This document shows positions 1 through 8,831 of a stretch of DNA of 64,000 nucleotides, one piece after another. The translations under genes were made by a program, and so were the position numbers. The notes beneath the pieces are model-generated. The model ran no database searches and was not told the DNA's origin. It was given only the letters and a program-made list of their open reading frames with translations. Position 1 is the stretch's first letter, and the number at the start of each line of letters is the position of its first letter. Source of the DNA: Microbacterium sp. CSI-V (GTDB taxonomy: Bacteria; Actinomycetota; Actinomycetes; Actinomycetales; Microbacteriaceae); the NCBI RefSeq assembly GCF_001984105.1, contig NZ_MTQM01000007.1, forward strand, positions 434,001 through 498,000, written 5' to 3'.

Positions 1-389
1 CGCTCCGCGCCCACGCGCGCGGTGCGGCGGCGATCGTCACCGACGGCGGCGTACGGGATGCCGAGGCCGTCGCCGCGGTCGGCATCCCGGTGTTCACCGC
101 GGGTCCCCACCCCGCGGTGCTCGGCCGGAGGCACGTCCCGTGGGAGACCGGCGTCGCCGTCGGCTGCGGCGGCACCACCGTCGAGCCGGGCGACATCCTC
201 GTGGGCGACGGCGACGGCGTGATCGTGATCCCCCCGCACCTCGCCGAGGAGGTCGCCGACGCCGCCCTCGCGCAAGAGGCCGAGGACGCATGGATCGCCC
301 GCCAGGTGGCATCCGGTCATCCCGTCGACGGACTGTTCCCCCTGAACGCGCAGTGGCGCGCCCGCTACGAGGCCGAGAGGAACGCCTGA
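1..389 (+). CDS. RraA-like protein (HMG/CHA aldolase superfamily), 5' end cut by window edge
   Basis: The frame is open from base 3 to the stop at 387-389, so the start lies outside the window. The visible part carries the RraA-fold signature TDGGVRD near residue 15 and a GD(I/L)-type core further on (VEPGDILVGDGDGVIVIP). Members of this fold are either RNase E inhibitors or divalent-metal class II aldolases/decarboxylases for pyruvate-derived acids. The latter fits better here, because the gene sits directly in front of a homoprotocatechuate degradation operon. The stop overlaps the next start (TGATG), so it is translationally coupled to the GntR gene. The exact substrate cannot be told from this fragment. 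Confidence 0.8.
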   Translation, partial: LRAHARGAAAIVTDGGVRDAEAVAAVGIPVFTAGPHPAVLGRRHVPWETGVAVGCGGTTVEPGDILVGDGDGVIVIPPHLAEEVADAALAQEAEDAWIARQVASGHPVDGLFPLNAQWRARYEAERNA

Positions 390-1111
390 TGGATGCCACG
401 ACCCCCGCCGCCACGACCCCGGCGAGCGCGCAGCCGGCGAGCGCGCAGAGCAAGTCGCAGCAGGCGTACCACTGGATCAAGGAACGCATCGCGGCGCAGG
501 AGTTCACCCCCGGCTACCGGCTGGTGCTCGGCACGATCGCCGGCGACCTCGACATGAGCGTCGTGCCGGTGCGCGAGGCGATCCGTCAGCTCGAGGCCGA
601 AGGGCTCGTGACGTTCGAGCGCAACGTCGGCGCGCGGGTGTCGATGGTCGACGACTCGCAGTATCGCTTCAGCATGCAGTCGCTGAGCATCCTCGAGGGC
701 GCGGCGACCGCGCTGTCGGCGCGGGCCCTCACGACCGACGACGTCCGCCGCGCGCGCCGCATCAACGAGCTCATGGTCGAGACCCTCGACCACTTCGACC
801 CGCGGGCGTTCACCGCGCTGAACCAGGAGTTCCACGCGACCCTGTTCGAGAAGTGCGCGAACCCCCGAATGCTCGACCTCGTCCGTGCGGAGTGGGCGCG
901 CCTCGGGCACCTGCGCGACTCCACCTTCAGCTTCGTGCCCGGTCGCGCGGCCGAGTCGGTCCGCGAGCACGAGAACATCCTCGTGCTCATCGAGAACGGC
1001 GCCCCGCTCGCCGAGATCGAGAAGACCGCCCGCCGCCACCGATCGGCCACGCTCGACGCCTACCTCATCCACGAGCACCCCGACGAGTCGCTCGGGCTTC
1101 CCGCTTTCTGA
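389..1111 (+). CDS. GntR-family (FadR/FCD subfamily) transcriptional regulator
   Basis: 240 residues. After a low-complexity Ala/Thr/Ser/Gln N-terminus (about 1-27) there is a winged helix with the GntR hallmarks (VPVREAIRQLEAEGLV near 58-73). An all-helical FCD ligand-binding domain follows, with the usual Arg/Asp/His positions. FCD regulators normally bind small carboxylates. The gene is embedded in the hpa operon and coupled to the RraA-like gene through a TGATG overlap, so the likely inducer is a pathway acid such as homoprotocatechuate or a downstream oxo-acid; that is inference. A 44-base gap with a GAAGGAG ribosome site separates it from hpaE. Confidence 0.88.
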   Translation: MDATTPAATTPASAQPASAQSKSQQAYHWIKERIAAQEFTPGYRLVLGTIAGDLDMSVVPVREAIRQLEAEGLVTFERNVGARVSMVDDSQYRFSMQSLSILEGAATALSARALTTDDVRRARRINELMVETLDHFDPRAFTALNQEFHATLFEKCANPRMLDLVRAEWARLGHLRDSTFSFVPGRAAESVREHENILVLIENGAPLAEIEKTARRHRSATLDAYLIHEHPDESLGLPAF

Positions 1112-1155
1112 ACCGGATGCCACCGGCATCCCTCCCCTCCATCGAAGGAGCACCC

Positions 1156-2652
1156 ATGACCCGCCGCACCCCGGCAGACCTGCCCGCGCGCATCCGGCAC
1201 TACATCGGCGGCAGCTTCGTCGACTCGATCGACGGCGACGAGTTCGACGTGCTCGACCCGGTGACCAATGAGACGTACGTCCGCGCCGCCGCGGGCAAGA
1301 AGGCCGATGTCGACGCCGCCGTCGCCGCCGCCCGCGCGGCGTTCACCGAAGGCCCGTGGCCGCGCATGCTGCCCCGCGAGCGTTCGCGCGTGCTGCACCG
1401 CATCGCCGACCTCGTCGAGTCGCGCGACGCTCGCCTGGCGGAGCTGGAGTCCTTCGACTCGGGCCTGCCGATCACCCAGGCACTCGGGCAGGCGCGGCGC
1501 GCGGCCGAGAACTTCCGTTTCTTCGCCGACCTGATCGTCGCGCAGACGGACGACGCGTTCAAGGTTCCGGGCCGCCAGCTCAACTACGTCAACCGCAAGC
1601 CGATCGGTGTCGCCGGACTCATCACGCCGTGGAACACGCCGTTCATGCTCGAGTCGTGGAAGCTCGCCCCGGCGCTCGCCACGGGCAACACGGTCGTGCT
1701 GAAGCCCGCCGAGTTCACGCCGCTGTCGGCGTCGCTCTGGGCCGGGATCTTCGAGGAGGCCGGGCTCCCCGAGGGCGTGTTCAACCTCGTCAACGGCCTC
1801 GGCGAGGACGCCGGCGACGCGCTCGTGAAGCACCCCGACGTGCCGCTCATCTCGTTCACCGGCGAGAGCTCGACCGGGCAGCTGATCTTCGCCAACGCGG
1901 CACCCTTCCTGAAGGGCCTGTCGATGGAGCTCGGCGGCAAGAGCCCGGCGATCGTCTTCGCGGATGCCGACCTGGATGCCGCCATCGACGCGACGATCTT
2001 CGGCGTCTTCTCGCTCAACGGCGAGCGCTGCACCGCCGGCAGCCGCATCCTCGTCCAGCGGGACATCTACGACGAGTTCGTCGCGCGCTACGCCGCCCAG
2101 GCCGACCGGGTGAAGGTCGGCTTCCCCGACGACCCCGCGACGGAGGTCGGTGCGCTCGTGCACCCCGAGCACTACGCGAAGGTGATGTCGTACGTCGAAC
2201 TCGGCAAGACCGAGGGGCGCCTGGTCGCCGGCGGCGGCCGGCCCGACGACTTCCCCGAGGGCAACTTCGTCCGCCCCACCGTGTTCGTCGACGTCGCCCC
2301 CGACGCCCGCATCTTCCAGGAGGAGATCTTCGGCCCGGTCGTCGCGATCACGCCGTTCGACACCGACGCGGAGGCCCTGGCGCTCGCGAACGACACGAAG
2401 TACGGCCTCGCCGCCTACGTCTGGACCAACGACCTGAAGCGCGCGCACCTGTTCGCACAGAACGTCGAGGCCGGCATGGTGTGGCTCAACTCCAACAACG
2501 TCCGCGACCTCCGCACCCCGTTCGGCGGGGTGAAGGCCTCGGGCCTCGGACACGAGGGCGGCTACCGCTCGATCGACTTCTACACCGACCAGCAGGCCGT
2601 GCACATCACGCTCGGCCCCGCCCACAACCCCACCTTCGGCAAGGGAGCCTGA
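1156..2652 (+). CDS. hpaE: 5-carboxymethyl-2-hydroxymuconate semialdehyde dehydrogenase
   Basis: 498 residues, a normal length for the family. It oxidises the ring-cleavage semialdehyde of homoprotocatechuate to 5-carboxymethyl-2-hydroxymuconate with NAD+. Catalytic residues are visible: Glu258 in MELGGKSP and Cys292 in GERCTAGSR; the PWNTPF substrate/cofactor loop is also present. The start is set by the ATG five bases after CGAAGGAG. The gene lies between the GntR regulator and the ring-cleavage dioxygenase, with one base before the next ATG, which fixes the assignment to the hpa pathway over other aldehyde dehydrogenases. Confidence 0.9.
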   Translation: MTRRTPADLPARIRHYIGGSFVDSIDGDEFDVLDPVTNETYVRAAAGKKADVDAAVAAARAAFTEGPWPRMLPRERSRVLHRIADLVESRDARLAELESFDSGLPITQALGQARRAAENFRFFADLIVAQTDDAFKVPGRQLNYVNRKPIGVAGLITPWNTPFMLESWKLAPALATGNTVVLKPAEFTPLSASLWAGIFEEAGLPEGVFNLVNGLGEDAGDALVKHPDVPLISFTGESSTGQLIFANAAPFLKGLSMELGGKSPAIVFADADLDAAIDATIFGVFSLNGERCTAGSRILVQRDIYDEFVARYAAQADRVKVGFPDDPATEVGALVHPEHYAKVMSYVELGKTEGRLVAGGGRPDDFPEGNFVRPTVFVDVAPDARIFQEEIFGPVVAITPFDTDAEALALANDTKYGLAAYVWTNDLKRAHLFAQNVEAGMVWLNSNNVRDLRTPFGGVKASGLGHEGGYRSIDFYTDQQAVHITLGPAHNPTFGKGA

Positions 2653-2653
2653 G

Positions 2654-3805
2654 ATGACCGACCGCAGCCAGATGACCCGCACCTCGTCGGGATTCTTCGT
2701 GTCGCAGGAGGCGCCGATCCAGGCGGAGAACCCCGTCCCCACCCCCACCTCTCCCGCGCCCGACATCCTCCGGTGCGCCTACATGGAGCTTGTCGTCACC
2801 GACCTCGCGGCATCCCGGGAGTTCTACGTCGACGTGCTCGGTCTGCACGTGACGGAGGAGGACGCGGACGCGATCTACCTTCGCTCGACCGAGGAGTTCA
2901 TCCACCACAATCTCGTGCTGCGTCGCGGCGAGATCGCCGCCGTCGCCGCGTTCTCGTACCGCGTGCGCTCCGCCGAGGACCTCGACAAGGCCGTCGTGTT
3001 CTACGAGGAGCTCGGCTGCGACGTCCGCCGTGAGCCGAACGGCTTCACGAAGGGCATCGGCGACTCGGTGCGCGTGGTCGACCCGCTCGGATTCCCGTAC
3101 GAGTTCTTCTTCGACACCGAGCACCAGGAGCGCCTGTCGTGGCGCTACGACCTGCACTCCCCCGGCGAGCTCGTGCGCCTGGACCACTTCAACCAGATCA
3201 CCCCCGACGTCCCCCGCGCGGTGAACTTCATGCAGGCGTTGGGCTTCCGCGTCACCGAAGACATCCAGGACGAGGAGGGCACGGTGTACGCCGCGTGGAT
3301 GCGGCGCAAGCCCACCGTGCACGACACCGCGATGACCGGCGGCGACGGCCCGCGCATGCACCACGTGTGCTTCGCGACGCACGAGAAGCACAACATCCTC
3401 GCCATCTGCGACAAGCTCGGCGCCCTCCGGCGATCGGATGCCATCGAGCGCGGCCCCGGCCGCCACGGCGTCTCGAACGCGTTCTACCTGTACCTGCGCG
3501 ACCCCGACGGCCACCGCGTCGAGGTGTACACGCAGGACTACTACACCGGCGACCCCGACAACCCCGTCATCACGTGGGACGTGCACGACAACCAGCGCCG
3601 CGACTGGTGGGGCAACCCCGTCGTCCCCTCCTGGTACACCGACGGTTCGCTGGTGCTCGACCTCGACGGCATCCCGCAGCCGGTGCGTGCGCGCACGGAC
3701 TCGAGCGAGATGGCCGTGACGATCGGCGCTGACGGCTTCTCCTACACGCGCGCGCCCGACGCGGCCCCCGCCCCCGCCGAGTTCAAACTCGGCAACCAGC
3801 TGTAA
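2654..3805 (+). CDS. hpaD: homoprotocatechuate (3,4-dihydroxyphenylacetate) 2,3-dioxygenase
   Basis: 383 residues. It is a type I extradiol dioxygenase made of vicinal-oxygen-chelate modules, related to the Brevibacterium and Arthrobacter (MndD) enzymes. The metal triad is visible as His178 (LDHFNQ), His237 (MHHVCF) and Glu290 (GHRVEVY). The spacings of 59 and 53 residues equal those of the Brevibacterium fuscum enzyme (155/214/267). The metal may be Mn or Fe; sequence cannot decide. It follows hpaE by one base. A family A palindromic repeat separates it from hpaH. Confidence 0.95.
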   Translation: MTDRSQMTRTSSGFFVSQEAPIQAENPVPTPTSPAPDILRCAYMELVVTDLAASREFYVDVLGLHVTEEDADAIYLRSTEEFIHHNLVLRRGEIAAVAAFSYRVRSAEDLDKAVVFYEELGCDVRREPNGFTKGIGDSVRVVDPLGFPYEFFFDTEHQERLSWRYDLHSPGELVRLDHFNQITPDVPRAVNFMQALGFRVTEDIQDEEGTVYAAWMRRKPTVHDTAMTGGDGPRMHHVCFATHEKHNILAICDKLGALRRSDAIERGPGRHGVSNAFYLYLRDPDGHRVEVYTQDYYTGDPDNPVITWDVHDNQRRDWWGNPVVPSWYTDGSLVLDLDGIPQPVRARTDSSEMAVTIGADGFSYTRAPDAAPAPAEFKLGNQL

Positions 3806-3813
3806 CCCCCCCT

Positions 3814-3879
3814 CGCGTGAGTCGCCAGTATTTGTCGCCTGAGCACCCCTCTAGGCGACGAATCTTGGCGACTCACGCG
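3814..3879. repeat. Family A double inverted repeat, copy 1
   Basis: The outer arms CGCGTGAGTCGCCA (3814-3827) and TGGCGACTCACGCG (3866-3879) are perfect complements. The inner arms TTTGTCGCCT (3831-3840) and AGGCGACGAA (3853-3862) pair with one mismatch. The word GTCGCC therefore occurs twice directly and twice inverted, giving arms of about 27 bases around a 12-base loop. It lies inside the hpa operon between hpaD and hpaH, so it may cut or stabilise the message there. Further copies are at 33277 and 38223. Confidence 0.9.
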
Positions 3880-3900
3880 CCGCCACGACGGAGGAGACGC

Positions 3901-4686
3901 ATGCTCAACGAGCAGCAGATCGACGACATCGCAGAGGAGCTCGCCGAAGCCGGGCGGACGCACTCGGTGATCCCGCGCATCACGGCACGGTACCCGGATG
4001 CCACGGTCGAGGACTCGTACGCGATCCAGGGCCGCTGGCGCGATACGCAGGTCGCCGCCGGCCGCACGCTCGTCGGGCGCAAGATCGGCCTTACCTCGAA
4101 GGCGATGCAGCAGGCGACGGGGATCACCGAGCCGGACTACGGCGTCATGTTCGACGACACCGTGTACCGCACGGGCGACGAGATCCCCGTGGACCACTTC
4201 TCGAACGTCCGCATCGAGGTCGAGCTCGCGTTCGTGCTGAAGACACCGCTCGAGGGCCCCGACTGCACGCGGGAGGACGCCCTCGCGGCGATCGACTACG
4301 CCGTTCCCGCGCTCGAGGTGCTCAACTCCCACATCGAGCTCGAGGGCCGCACGATCGTCGACACGATCAGCGACAACGCCGCCTACGGCGCGATGGTGCT
4401 CGGGGACGTGCGCAAGCGTCCCGACGAGATCGACCTGCGGTGGGTGCCGGGCGTCCTCAGCCGCAACGGCGAGATCGAGGAGACCGGGGTCGCCGCGGGA
4501 GTCCTCGGCCACCCCGCGACCGGTGTCGCGTGGCTCGCGAACAAGTTCCACCAGCACGGCGCGCGCCTGGAGGCGGGCGAGATCATCCTGGCAGGATCGT
4601 TCACGCGCCCGATGTGGGTGTCGCGCGGTGACGACGTGTCGTGCGACTACGGACCGATGGGAACGATCACGTGCCGCTTCGTCTGA
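3901..4686 (+). CDS. hpaH: 2-oxo-hept-3-ene-1,7-dioate hydratase
   Basis: 261 residues. It belongs to the MhpD/HpaH hydratase branch of the fumarylacetoacetate hydrolase fold and adds water to 2-oxohept-3-enedioate, the step before aldol cleavage. Family-typical stretches are visible: GRKIGLTSKAMQ near 59-70, DYGVMFDD near 79-86, and the acidic metal-binding part RIEVELAFVL near 101-110. The ATG at 3901 has a GGAGGAG site ten bases upstream. The 3' end overlaps hpaI by 16 bases. HpaG (isomerase/decarboxylase) and HpaF are not in the window and may lie beyond its left edge. Confidence 0.92.
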   Translation: MLNEQQIDDIAEELAEAGRTHSVIPRITARYPDATVEDSYAIQGRWRDTQVAAGRTLVGRKIGLTSKAMQQATGITEPDYGVMFDDTVYRTGDEIPVDHFSNVRIEVELAFVLKTPLEGPDCTREDALAAIDYAVPALEVLNSHIELEGRTIVDTISDNAAYGAMVLGDVRKRPDEIDLRWVPGVLSRNGEIEETGVAAGVLGHPATGVAWLANKFHQHGARLEAGEIILAGSFTRPMWVSRGDDVSCDYGPMGTITCRFV

Positions 4687-5471
4687 CCCCCACCTTCCGC
4701 GCCGCCCTCGCGGCATCCGATCGCCCGCTCGCCGGCATGTGGGTGTGCGCCGGCAGCACGGTGGCGACCGAGATCGCCGCGGGCTCGGGCCTGGACTGGT
4801 TGCTGGTCGACATGGAGCACAGCGCGCTGTCGCTCGAGTCGGTGCTCGCGCAGCTGCAGACCGCGGCCGGATACCCTGTGACTCCCGTTGTGCGGGTGCC
4901 GTGGAACGATCCGGTGCTCATCAAGCAGGTGCTCGACATCGGCGCGCAGAACATCATCGTCCCGATGGTCGGCTCGGCCGAGGAAGCCCGCGCCGCCGTC
5001 GCGGCGACCCGGTACCCGCCGGCCGGGATCCGCGGCGTCGGCAGCGCGCTGGCCCGCAGCGCCCGGTGGAACCGCGTCGACGACTACCTCCGCGACGCCG
5101 CCGAGCACGTCTCCGTGACGGTGCAGATCGAGACCGCGGCCGGCGTCGAGGCCGCGGCGGAGATCGCGGCCGTCGAGGGGGTGGATGCCGTCTTCGTCGG
5201 CCCCTCCGACCTGTCGGCGTCCATGGGGCTGCTGGGCCAGCAGTCGCACCCCGACGTCGTCGCCGCGGTGCACCGGGTCTTCGCCGCGGCGCACGCGGCC
5301 GGCACCCCGGTCGGGGTCAACGCGTTCGACCCCGCCGTCGCCGAGGCATACCTCGACGCGGGCGCGGACTTCGTCGCGGTCGGCGCCGATGTGGCCCTGC
5401 TCGCCCGCGCGTCGGAGGCGTTGGCGGCCCGGTTCGTCGCCGCCCGCACGGAGTCCCGGGACAGCTACTGA
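4671..5471 (+). CDS. hpaI: 4-hydroxy-2-oxo-heptane-1,7-dioate aldolase
   Basis: 266 residues from the GTG at 4671. It is a class II metal-dependent aldolase that splits 4-hydroxy-2-oxoheptanedioate into pyruvate and succinate semialdehyde. It follows E. coli HpaI closely through WNDPVLIKQ, NIIVPMV, TRYPPAGIRGVGSALARS, VQIET and VGPSDLSASMG. The GTG start makes a 16-base overlap with hpaH; a GTG at 4641 is in frame, but its extra residues do not match the family. It is the last gene of the operon, eight bases before a strong hairpin terminator. Confidence 0.93.
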   Translation: MPLRLTPTFRAALAASDRPLAGMWVCAGSTVATEIAAGSGLDWLLVDMEHSALSLESVLAQLQTAAGYPVTPVVRVPWNDPVLIKQVLDIGAQNIIVPMVGSAEEARAAVAATRYPPAGIRGVGSALARSARWNRVDDYLRDAAEHVSVTVQIETAAGVEAAAEIAAVEGVDAVFVGPSDLSASMGLLGQQSHPDVVAAVHRVFAAAHAAGTPVGVNAFDPAVAEAYLDAGADFVAVGADVALLARASEALAARFVAARTESRDSY

Positions 5472-5478
5472 GCGCACG

Positions 5479-5514
5479 CGAAGGGGGCCGGACGATTGCG
5501 TCCGGCCCCCTTCG
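5479..5514. terminator. Bidirectional hairpin terminator between hpaI and the convergent acidic-protein gene
   Basis: A perfect 14-base stem (5479-5492 with 5501-5514, core AAGGGGGCCGGA) closes an eight-base loop. It lies between two convergent stop codons (5471 and 5522), so it probably serves both strands. Confidence 0.85.
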
Positions 5515-5521
5515 TCACGAG

Positions 5522-6010
5522 TCAGTCCTCGTCGTCGTCCTCATCGTCCTCGTCGTCCTCACCGACGATCTCGATGTCCTCGACCTCGAGCTCGGGCGTG
5601 AGCTGCACGTGCACGAGCGCGTCGGGGAACGACGTCGCCCCGGCGAAGACCACGATGATCGCGTCGGCGAAGACGCCGACGCCCACGGCCTCGAGGTCGG
5701 TGCGCAGGTCGATCTCGCTGTCGACCTCGTCGTCCTCGAGCGCGTCCTCGATCTCGGTCGCGACCTCGTCGACGATCGCGCGCCAGCGGTCCTCGCTCAC
5801 CGAGAGGATGTCGGACAGCGACGTGAGGATCGCGTCGACGTCGGGGTCGTCGACGTCGTCGATCTCGGGGTCGAGGTCGACCTCGACCTCGACGCCCGCG
5901 GCATCCAGGTGGGCCAGACCCACGACGGTGTCCTCGTCGATGGTCGGCTCGTCGAGCAGGCCGCTCTCGGTGACGCGGCGGAGGAGGTCGTTCAGCACGG
6001 ACTCAGTCAT
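5522..6010 (-). CDS. Conserved-looking acidic hypothetical protein
   Basis: 162 residues from the ATG at 6010 (a GTG at 6040 is in frame). I do not recognise a named family. The protein is strongly acidic throughout and ends in a run of Asp/Glu (residues about 150-162). It has no signal peptide or membrane segment. The middle part (DRWRAIVDEVATEIEDALE and a beta-rich stretch GVGVFADAIIVVFAG) reads as a small folded alpha/beta domain followed by a disordered acidic tail. It is separated from folD by 135 bases in which I see no feature. Possible roles include protein binding or metal buffering, but nothing here proves either. Confidence 0.7.
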   Translation of the reverse strand: MTESVLNDLLRRVTESGLLDEPTIDEDTVVGLAHLDAAGVEVEVDLDPEIDDVDDPDVDAILTSLSDILSVSEDRWRAIVDEVATEIEDALEDDEVDSEIDLRTDLEAVGVGVFADAIIVVFAGATSFPDALVHVQLTPELEVEDIEIVGEDDEDDEDDDED

Positions 6011-6145
6011 GGATGAACTCTGACACGTCTCGCGGGTCACCGCCTCCCGGTTGCGCGTGGCGCTCCGTCTGTTCAGTCGGCGTGGGTGCGCGGTTCACCG
6101 TTCGGGTGCGTGCCGGGCTCCGGAGAACGGGCGAGGTCCGGCGGT

Positions 6146-7030
6146 TCAGAGACCGGCCGCGCGCTCCGCGGCCTCGACGACGTTCGTCATCAGCAGAGCC
6201 ACGGTCATCGGCCCGACCCCGCCCGGGTTGGGCGAGACGAACCCTGCGACCTCGGCGACGTCCGGGTGCACGTCCCCGTAGACACGCGACTTCCCCGTCT
6301 CGGGGTCGGTCTCGCGCGTGACACCCACGTCGAGAACCGCGGCACCCGGCTTGACGTCCTCGGCGCGCACGATGTGCCGCACGCCGGCGGCCGCGACGAT
6401 GACGTCGGCCTCGCGCAGGTGCTTCGCGAGGTCGACGGTGCCGGTGTGCGTGAGGGCCACGGTGGCGTTGATCTCGCGACGGGTGAGCAGCAGCCCGATG
6501 GAGCGGCCGATCGTGACACCGCGCCCGACGACGACGACCTCCTTGCCCGTGAGGTCGTAGTCGTTGCGCAGCAGCAGCTCGATGACCCCGCGCGGCGTGC
6601 ACGGCAGCGGCGTGGTGATCGGGGCGTTGACGTTGAGTACCAGACGGCCGAGGTTCGTGGGGTGAAGTCCGTCGGCATCCTTCGCCGGATCGATGCGCTC
6701 GAGGATCGCATCGGTGTCGAGGTGCTTCGGCAGCGGGAGCTGCACGATGTAGCCGTGACAGGCCGGGTCGGCGTTGAGGCCGTCGATGACCGCCTCGACC
6801 TCCTCCTGCGTGGACTCGGCGGGCAGCTCGACCTGGATCGAGTTCATGCCGATCGCCTCGGACTGCTTGTGCTTCATCCCGACGTACAGCTGCGACGCGG
6901 GGTCGGCGCCGACGAGCACGGTGGCGATGCCGGGCACGATCCCGCGCTCGCGCAGGGCCGCGACCCGTTCGGCGAGCTCGGTCTTGATCGCCGCCGCAGC
7001 GGCCTTGCCGTCGAGAATCGTCGCCGTCAT
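6146..7030 (-). CDS. folD: Bifunctional methylenetetrahydrofolate dehydrogenase / methenyltetrahydrofolate cyclohydrolase
   Basis: 294 residues, full length. It interconverts 5,10-methylene- and 10-formyl-tetrahydrofolate using NADP. Family motifs are visible: [13 protein letters not shown] with the catalytic Lys near 54-56, VQLPLPKH near 96-103, the NADP-binding [12 protein letters not shown] near 170-181, and the C-terminal [13 protein letters not shown]. It lies 288 bases downstream of glyA on the same strand. A family B repeat and a GC-rich hairpin sit between them, so co-transcription is uncertain. It supplies the formyl donor used by purN and purH, also in this window. Confidence 0.96.
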   Translation of the reverse strand: MTATILDGKAAAAAIKTELAERVAALRERGIVPGIATVLVGADPASQLYVGMKHKQSEAIGMNSIQVELPAESTQEEVEAVIDGLNADPACHGYIVQLPLPKHLDTDAILERIDPAKDADGLHPTNLGRLVLNVNAPITTPLPCTPRGVIELLLRNDYDLTGKEVVVVGRGVTIGRSIGLLLTRREINATVALTHTGTVDLAKHLREADVIVAAAGVRHIVRAEDVKPGAAVLDVGVTRETDPETGKSRVYGDVHPDVAEVAGFVSPNPGGVGPMTVALLMTNVVEAAERAAGL

Positions 7031-7082
7031 GGCATCCCTCTTCCTGGGTGTTGATCGGGCTCGCGCGGGGTCGGTCCCTCAC

Positions 7083-7149
7083 GCATAAACGCTTTTCACT
7101 CGCATAAACGCGCTCACCTCGTGTTTATGAGCGGGAATCGTGTTTATGC
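7083..7149. repeat. Family B double inverted repeat, copy 1
   Basis: The word ATAAACGC occurs at 7083-7092 and 7102-7112 in direct orientation and as GTGTTTATGA (7121-7130) and CGTGTTTATGC (7139-7149) inverted. The word is AT-rich against a very GC-rich background. It sits 52 bases upstream of the folD start on the glyA side. Better copies are at 33993 and 34190. Confidence 0.85.
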
Positions 7150-7277
7150 CTGGGCCGGACGCCCCGGAGGACGGGTGCGCGACCGGATGCCGGGACCCCG
7201 ACCGCCGCACCGCGCGGCCCGCCGCCCGCCGCACCGCGCGGGCCGCACGGCGCGGGGCGCATCGCGCGGACCGGATG

Positions 7278-7312
7278 CCGGGGCGGGGCCGCCTGCGCGA
7301 CGCCCGCCCCGG
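7278..7312 (-). terminator. Probable glyA terminator hairpin
   Basis: CCGGGGCGGG (7278-7287) pairs perfectly with CCCGCCCCGG (7303-7312), seven bases past the glyA stop. There is no T-run. Further into the same spacer a 15-base word starting CGCCGCACCG is repeated directly at 7203 and 7227; I see nothing else there. Confidence 0.55.
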
Positions 7313-7318
7313 CGGGGC

Positions 7319-8593
7319 TCACTGCTGGAGGCCGGGGTACAGCGGGAAGGCCGCCGTCAGCGCGGCCACGCGGGTGCGCAGCGCCTCGACGTCGGCACCG
7401 GGGATCAGCGCGAGCGCGATGATGTCGGCGACCTCGGTGAACTCCGCGTCGCCGAAGCCCCGGGTGGCGAGGGCCGGGGTGCCGATGCGCAGACCCGACG
7501 TGACCATCGGCGGGCGCGGGTCGTTGGGGACCGCGTTCCGGTTGACCGTGATGTGGATCTCGTGCAGCAGGTCTTCGGCCTGCTTGCCGTCGATCTCGGC
7601 CTCGCGGAGGTCGACGAGCACGAGGTGCACGTCCGTGCCACCCGAACGGACCGCGATACCGGCGGCCTTCACGTCGTCCTGGGTGAGGCGGTCGGCGAGG
7701 ATCGACGCACCGCGGAGGGTGCGCTCCTGGCGCTCCTTGAACTCGGGCGTCTGGGCGAGCTTGAACGCCGTCGCCTTGGCGGCGATGACGTGCATGAGCG
7801 GACCGCCCTGCTGGCCCGGGAAGACCGCGGTGTTGATCTTCTTGGCCAGGTCGGCGTCGTTGGTCAGGATGAGGCCCGACCGGGGGCCGCCGATCGTCTT
7901 GTGCACCGTGGTGGAGACGACGTGAGCGTGCGGGATCGGGCTCGGGTGGACGCCCGCGGCGACGAGACCGGCGAAGTGCGCCATGTCGACCCACAGGTAC
8001 GCCCCGACCTCGTCGGCGATGGCGCGGAAGGCTTCGAAGTCGAGCTGGCGCGGGTACGCCGACCAGCCCGCGATGATGACCTTCGGCTTGTGCTCGAGCG
8101 CGAGACGACGCACCTCGTCCATGTCGATGATCGAGGTCTCGGGGTCGACGCCGTACGCGACGATGTCGTACAGGCGGCCGGAGAAGTTGATCTTCATGCC
8201 GTGGGTCAGGTGACCGCCCTGGTCGAGGGCGAGGCCGAGCAGCGTGTCGCCGGGGCGGGCGATCGCGTGCAGCACCGCGGCGTTGGCGGACGCACCCGAG
8301 TGCGGCTGGACGTTGGCGAACCCGGCGCCGAACAGCGCCTTCGCGCGCTCGATCGCGAGCTCCTCGGCGACGTCGACCTCTTCGCAGCCGCCGTAGTAGC
8401 GGCGACCCGGGTAGCCCTCGGCGTACTTGTTGGTCAGCACGGATCCCTGCGACTGCAGCACCGAGACGGGAACGAAGTTCTCGGACGCGATCATCTCGAG
8501 ATAGCCGCGCTGGCGGTCGAGCTCGCGCTCGAGAACCTGGGCGATCTCGGGGTCGACCTCCGAGAGCGGGGCGTTGAAGTACGGATCGGTCAT
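7319..8593 (-). CDS. glyA: Serine hydroxymethyltransferase
   Basis: 424 residues. This PLP enzyme interconverts serine plus tetrahydrofolate with glycine plus methylenetetrahydrofolate. The PLP lysine is Lys232 in [14 protein letters not shown]; the IASENF motif and the [13 protein letters not shown] stretch are in place. The ATG at 8593 is supported by AAGGAG seven bases upstream; in-frame extensions upstream run into the riboswitch and do not look like protein. The leader holds a ZTP riboswitch, so expression should rise when ZTP accumulates under 10-formyl-THF shortage. Confidence 0.97.
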   Translation of the reverse strand: MTDPYFNAPLSEVDPEIAQVLERELDRQRGYLEMIASENFVPVSVLQSQGSVLTNKYAEGYPGRRYYGGCEEVDVAEELAIERAKALFGAGFANVQPHSGASANAAVLHAIARPGDTLLGLALDQGGHLTHGMKINFSGRLYDIVAYGVDPETSIIDMDEVRRLALEHKPKVIIAGWSAYPRQLDFEAFRAIADEVGAYLWVDMAHFAGLVAAGVHPSPIPHAHVVSTTVHKTIGGPRSGLILTNDADLAKKINTAVFPGQQGGPLMHVIAAKATAFKLAQTPEFKERQERTLRGASILADRLTQDDVKAAGIAVRSGGTDVHLVLVDLREAEIDGKQAEDLLHEIHITVNRNAVPNDPRPPMVTSGLRIGTPALATRGFGDAEFTEVADIIALALIPGADVEALRTRVAALTAAFPLYPGLQQ

Positions 8594-8650
8594 GCGATCT
8601 CCTTGACGATGGTTCCGGATGCCGCAGGCTCGGGCGAGTCCGCGGTGATA

Positions 8651-8735
8651 CCGCACCGACCCAGGCGTGCGGTCGGATACCGTCAAGCGGTCGCTCCCCG
8701 GTGGTTCCCCACCTCAACGCCAGTCGCGACGCCCT
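8651..8735 (-). promoter_or_regulatory. ZTP (pfl motif) riboswitch in the glyA leader
   Basis: Read on the minus strand, the leader contains the conserved pfl pieces in order: CGCGACTGGCG, then GTGGGGAACCACCGGGGAG, then CGACCGC, a variable linker, and GCCTGGGTCGG inside a CCGCAC/GTGCGG-type hairpin. These are the invariant elements of the ZTP aptamer that form its pseudoknot and ZTP pocket. ZTP riboswitches are known to control folate and purine genes, glyA among them. The aptamer ends about 58 bases before the glyA ATG. No clear terminator follows it, so control of ribosome access is the simplest reading. Confidence 0.9.
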
Positions 8736-8831
8736 CACCCTACCCGGTTTCGCGCGCGACGCGCCCGGGTGGGTCGCTCGTCCGCGAGGTATCCCGGATG
8801 CCACGGTGCGGGGCCCGCGTAAAATGGCGGG

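Noticed and set aside
1..389. First gene as a broken or truncated pseudogene
   Set aside because: The frame is open to the window edge with intact family motifs; the missing start is simply outside the window.
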